DNA from: Panagrolaimus kolymaensis
Taxonomy: Eukaryota; Nematoda; Chromadorea; Rhabditida; Panagrolaimidae
Direction: 5' to 3'
DNA length: 64,000 nt
Assembly (NCBI GenBank): GCA_028622995.1
Contig: JAJQJQ010000012.1
Location: 1,674,001-1,738,000, forward strand
The position numbers and the translations under genes are program-made. The stretch's first letter is position 1. Every line of letters starts with the position of its first letter. This document shows positions 62,762 through 64,000 of this stretch, piece after piece. A model generated the notes under the pieces. The model made no database searches. It saw nothing but the letters and a program-made list of their open reading frames with translations, and was not told the DNA's origin.

Positions 62762-63711
62762 TTACGCGTCTGTCTTGATCCAACGGAAACGACCAGCATT
62801 CTTCTTCGGATGCCAAAAGTAACAAGATTCATTTGTACATGCTTCATCAAAACGACATCGCTAAAAACAATAATCATAAGTAAAAAATCATTAAAGAATT
62901 AAACAAATGCTTACTTTGGGATGGCGAAAAGTACAAGCTTCATTATTGCATCGAGCACCAAAACGACATGGAGCACTGCTTGTAGGCTGTTGCAAAGACA
63001 AATTCAATGGTTTAATACTTGAAACAGTTGATGGTTTAGTTGTTGAAACTGGAATATCAGGAGCATCTTTTGTATCAAATGATACAATAACTTCTGTCTT
63101 TCCTCCATTGGCATCATTTTCTTCTGTTTCATTTTGTTCACCTTCAGTAACATTTTGTTCACCATTTGTTTCACTTTCATTGCCATCAGTAGTTGATTCG
63201 ATTTGTCCTTCATTTGCAGTTTGGCTTTCAGTAGGCTTTTTTGGTGACTCAGTTAAAGCTTCGGAAGGAGTAGCAGCAGTACCATTTGAATCAGCATTGG
63301 TTGACAAAGGATTTGGTTGGTGGACTGAATGAGCAGATTTAGGCCTAAAAAATAAATGTTGTGATCTTTGATTTAATAAATAATATCAAAAACTTACGCC
63401 ATAGGAGGACGAGGTAATGTATGAATATAAGGACATGTTGGTTTGTTACAATTTGGTTCAAATTTACATGGAGGATGAACAAATAAGCATTTGTCACCAA
63501 ATCGGCAATTAGGAAAGTTGATGCATCGTTTTGTTGGATGAGAATATGAGCATGCTTCTTCATTACGACATTTTGGCCAAAAACGACAGCGTTCAGGAAT
63601 CTTTCCAACTTCAGGAGCTTTTGTACCACCAAATTGCTGAAAAGGATTTGAATAACTAAATGCAGTTGATAAATATCCGGTTGACCAAATTTGCAAAGGT
63701 TGTAGTGCCAT
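62762..63711 (-). CDS. ZC3H14/Nab2-like CCCH poly(A)-binding protein
   Basis: Exons 63398-63711, 62915-63344 and 62762-62860 join in phase, giving 280 residues. Five CCCH fingers occur in the ZC3H14/Nab2 order: [34 protein letters not shown] and CKFEPNCNKPTCPYIH near 42-100, then [16 protein letters not shown] and [16 protein letters not shown] near the C terminus. A roughly 120-residue Ser/Thr/Glu-rich linker separates them. Family members (worm SUT-2) bind poly(A) RNA in the nucleus and limit tail length. The usual N-terminal PWI-like domain is not present: the frame starts 41 residues before finger 1. It may be a short form, a truncated paralogue, or lack an upstream exon beyond the window. 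It is the source of the 3' half of the fused gene. Confidence 0.85.
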
Positions 63712-64000
63712 ATTGATTGAAAAGTTTAACTCACTTTCAAAATATTGAAAGTGTAAAAAGTAAAAACATTGAAGAATGAGCAATGATAAAAAGAAAATCA
63801 AAGTAGCACCCTTATTTTTGCGTTTCGAAAGACAAAAGAAAATGCGGCATATTTAAAATGTTTTGAGTAAAATGCTAATTTGTTTATCAATGGCTTAATA
63901 TTTATCCCATGTTTTCCTAATTGACTTTGTAAACAAAATGATACGAAAAAACTTCTACCTTAGTAAAAGGTATCATTAATGAATAAAAAAATCAACAAAC
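63712..64000. other. Upstream flank of the ZC3H14-like gene
   Basis: No coding exon is recognised. The stretch is A-rich, runs to the window end and probably includes the promoter. Confidence 0.4.

Overview
This is AT-rich eukaryotic nuclear DNA, almost certainly from a nematode. The evidence is many short introns (about 41-65 bases) bounded by GT...TTTTAG or TTTCAG, likely trans-splice acceptors a few bases before several start codons, homopolymer-laden non-coding DNA, and the gene families present (MATH-BTB, SAEG-1/MIDEAS-like ELM2-SANT, neurensin, worm-type CK1/TTBK-like kinase). No species can be assigned from sequence alone. Gene models were joined by hand; splice sites were accepted only when reading phases matched across every junction.

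Layout. 1-8390: non-coding. 8391-9085 (+): small single-pass membrane protein. 9757-11673 (-): a fused gene joining PABP RRM1-3 to the five CCCH fingers of a ZC3H14/Nab2-like protein. 12803-13969 (-): neurensin homologue. 17952-19591: complete-looking Merlin/IS1595-type DNA transposon with an intact transposase. 19712-20893 (-): small multi-pass membrane protein. 20894-29534: non-coding. 29535-43230 (+): a 1132-residue SAEG-1/MIDEAS-like corepressor with a 7-kb intron. 44115-45722 (-): secreted double vWA protein. 46649-47065 (+): allatostatin-C-like neuropeptide precursor. 47225-50800 (-): two intact MATH-BTB genes flanking a decayed third copy. 51342-53181 (-): SPATA7-like protein. 54112-55301: two pseudogenes (VPS18 C-terminus; CK1/TTBK-like kinase). 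55504-56379 (+): unknown membrane protein. 57148-58215 (+): CDC25. 58827-60943 (+): cytoplasmic poly(A)-binding protein. 61645-62130: hAT-type MITE with 8-bp target-site duplication. 62762-63711 (-): ZC3H14/Nab2-like CCCH protein.

The standout is the fused gene at 9757-11673. Both likely source genes lie in this window, about 47-54 kb away and convergently transcribed. The copy carries the PABP promoter and first intron, then switches after RRM3 into the ZC3H14-like gene with its two introns and 3' UTR. It then ends on what looks like a duplicate of the neighbouring neurensin gene's poly(A) region. Its frame and splice phases are intact, giving a 588-residue protein that combines two unrelated poly(A)-binding modules. 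A strongly palindromic MITE sits between the two convergent parents and may have helped create the join.
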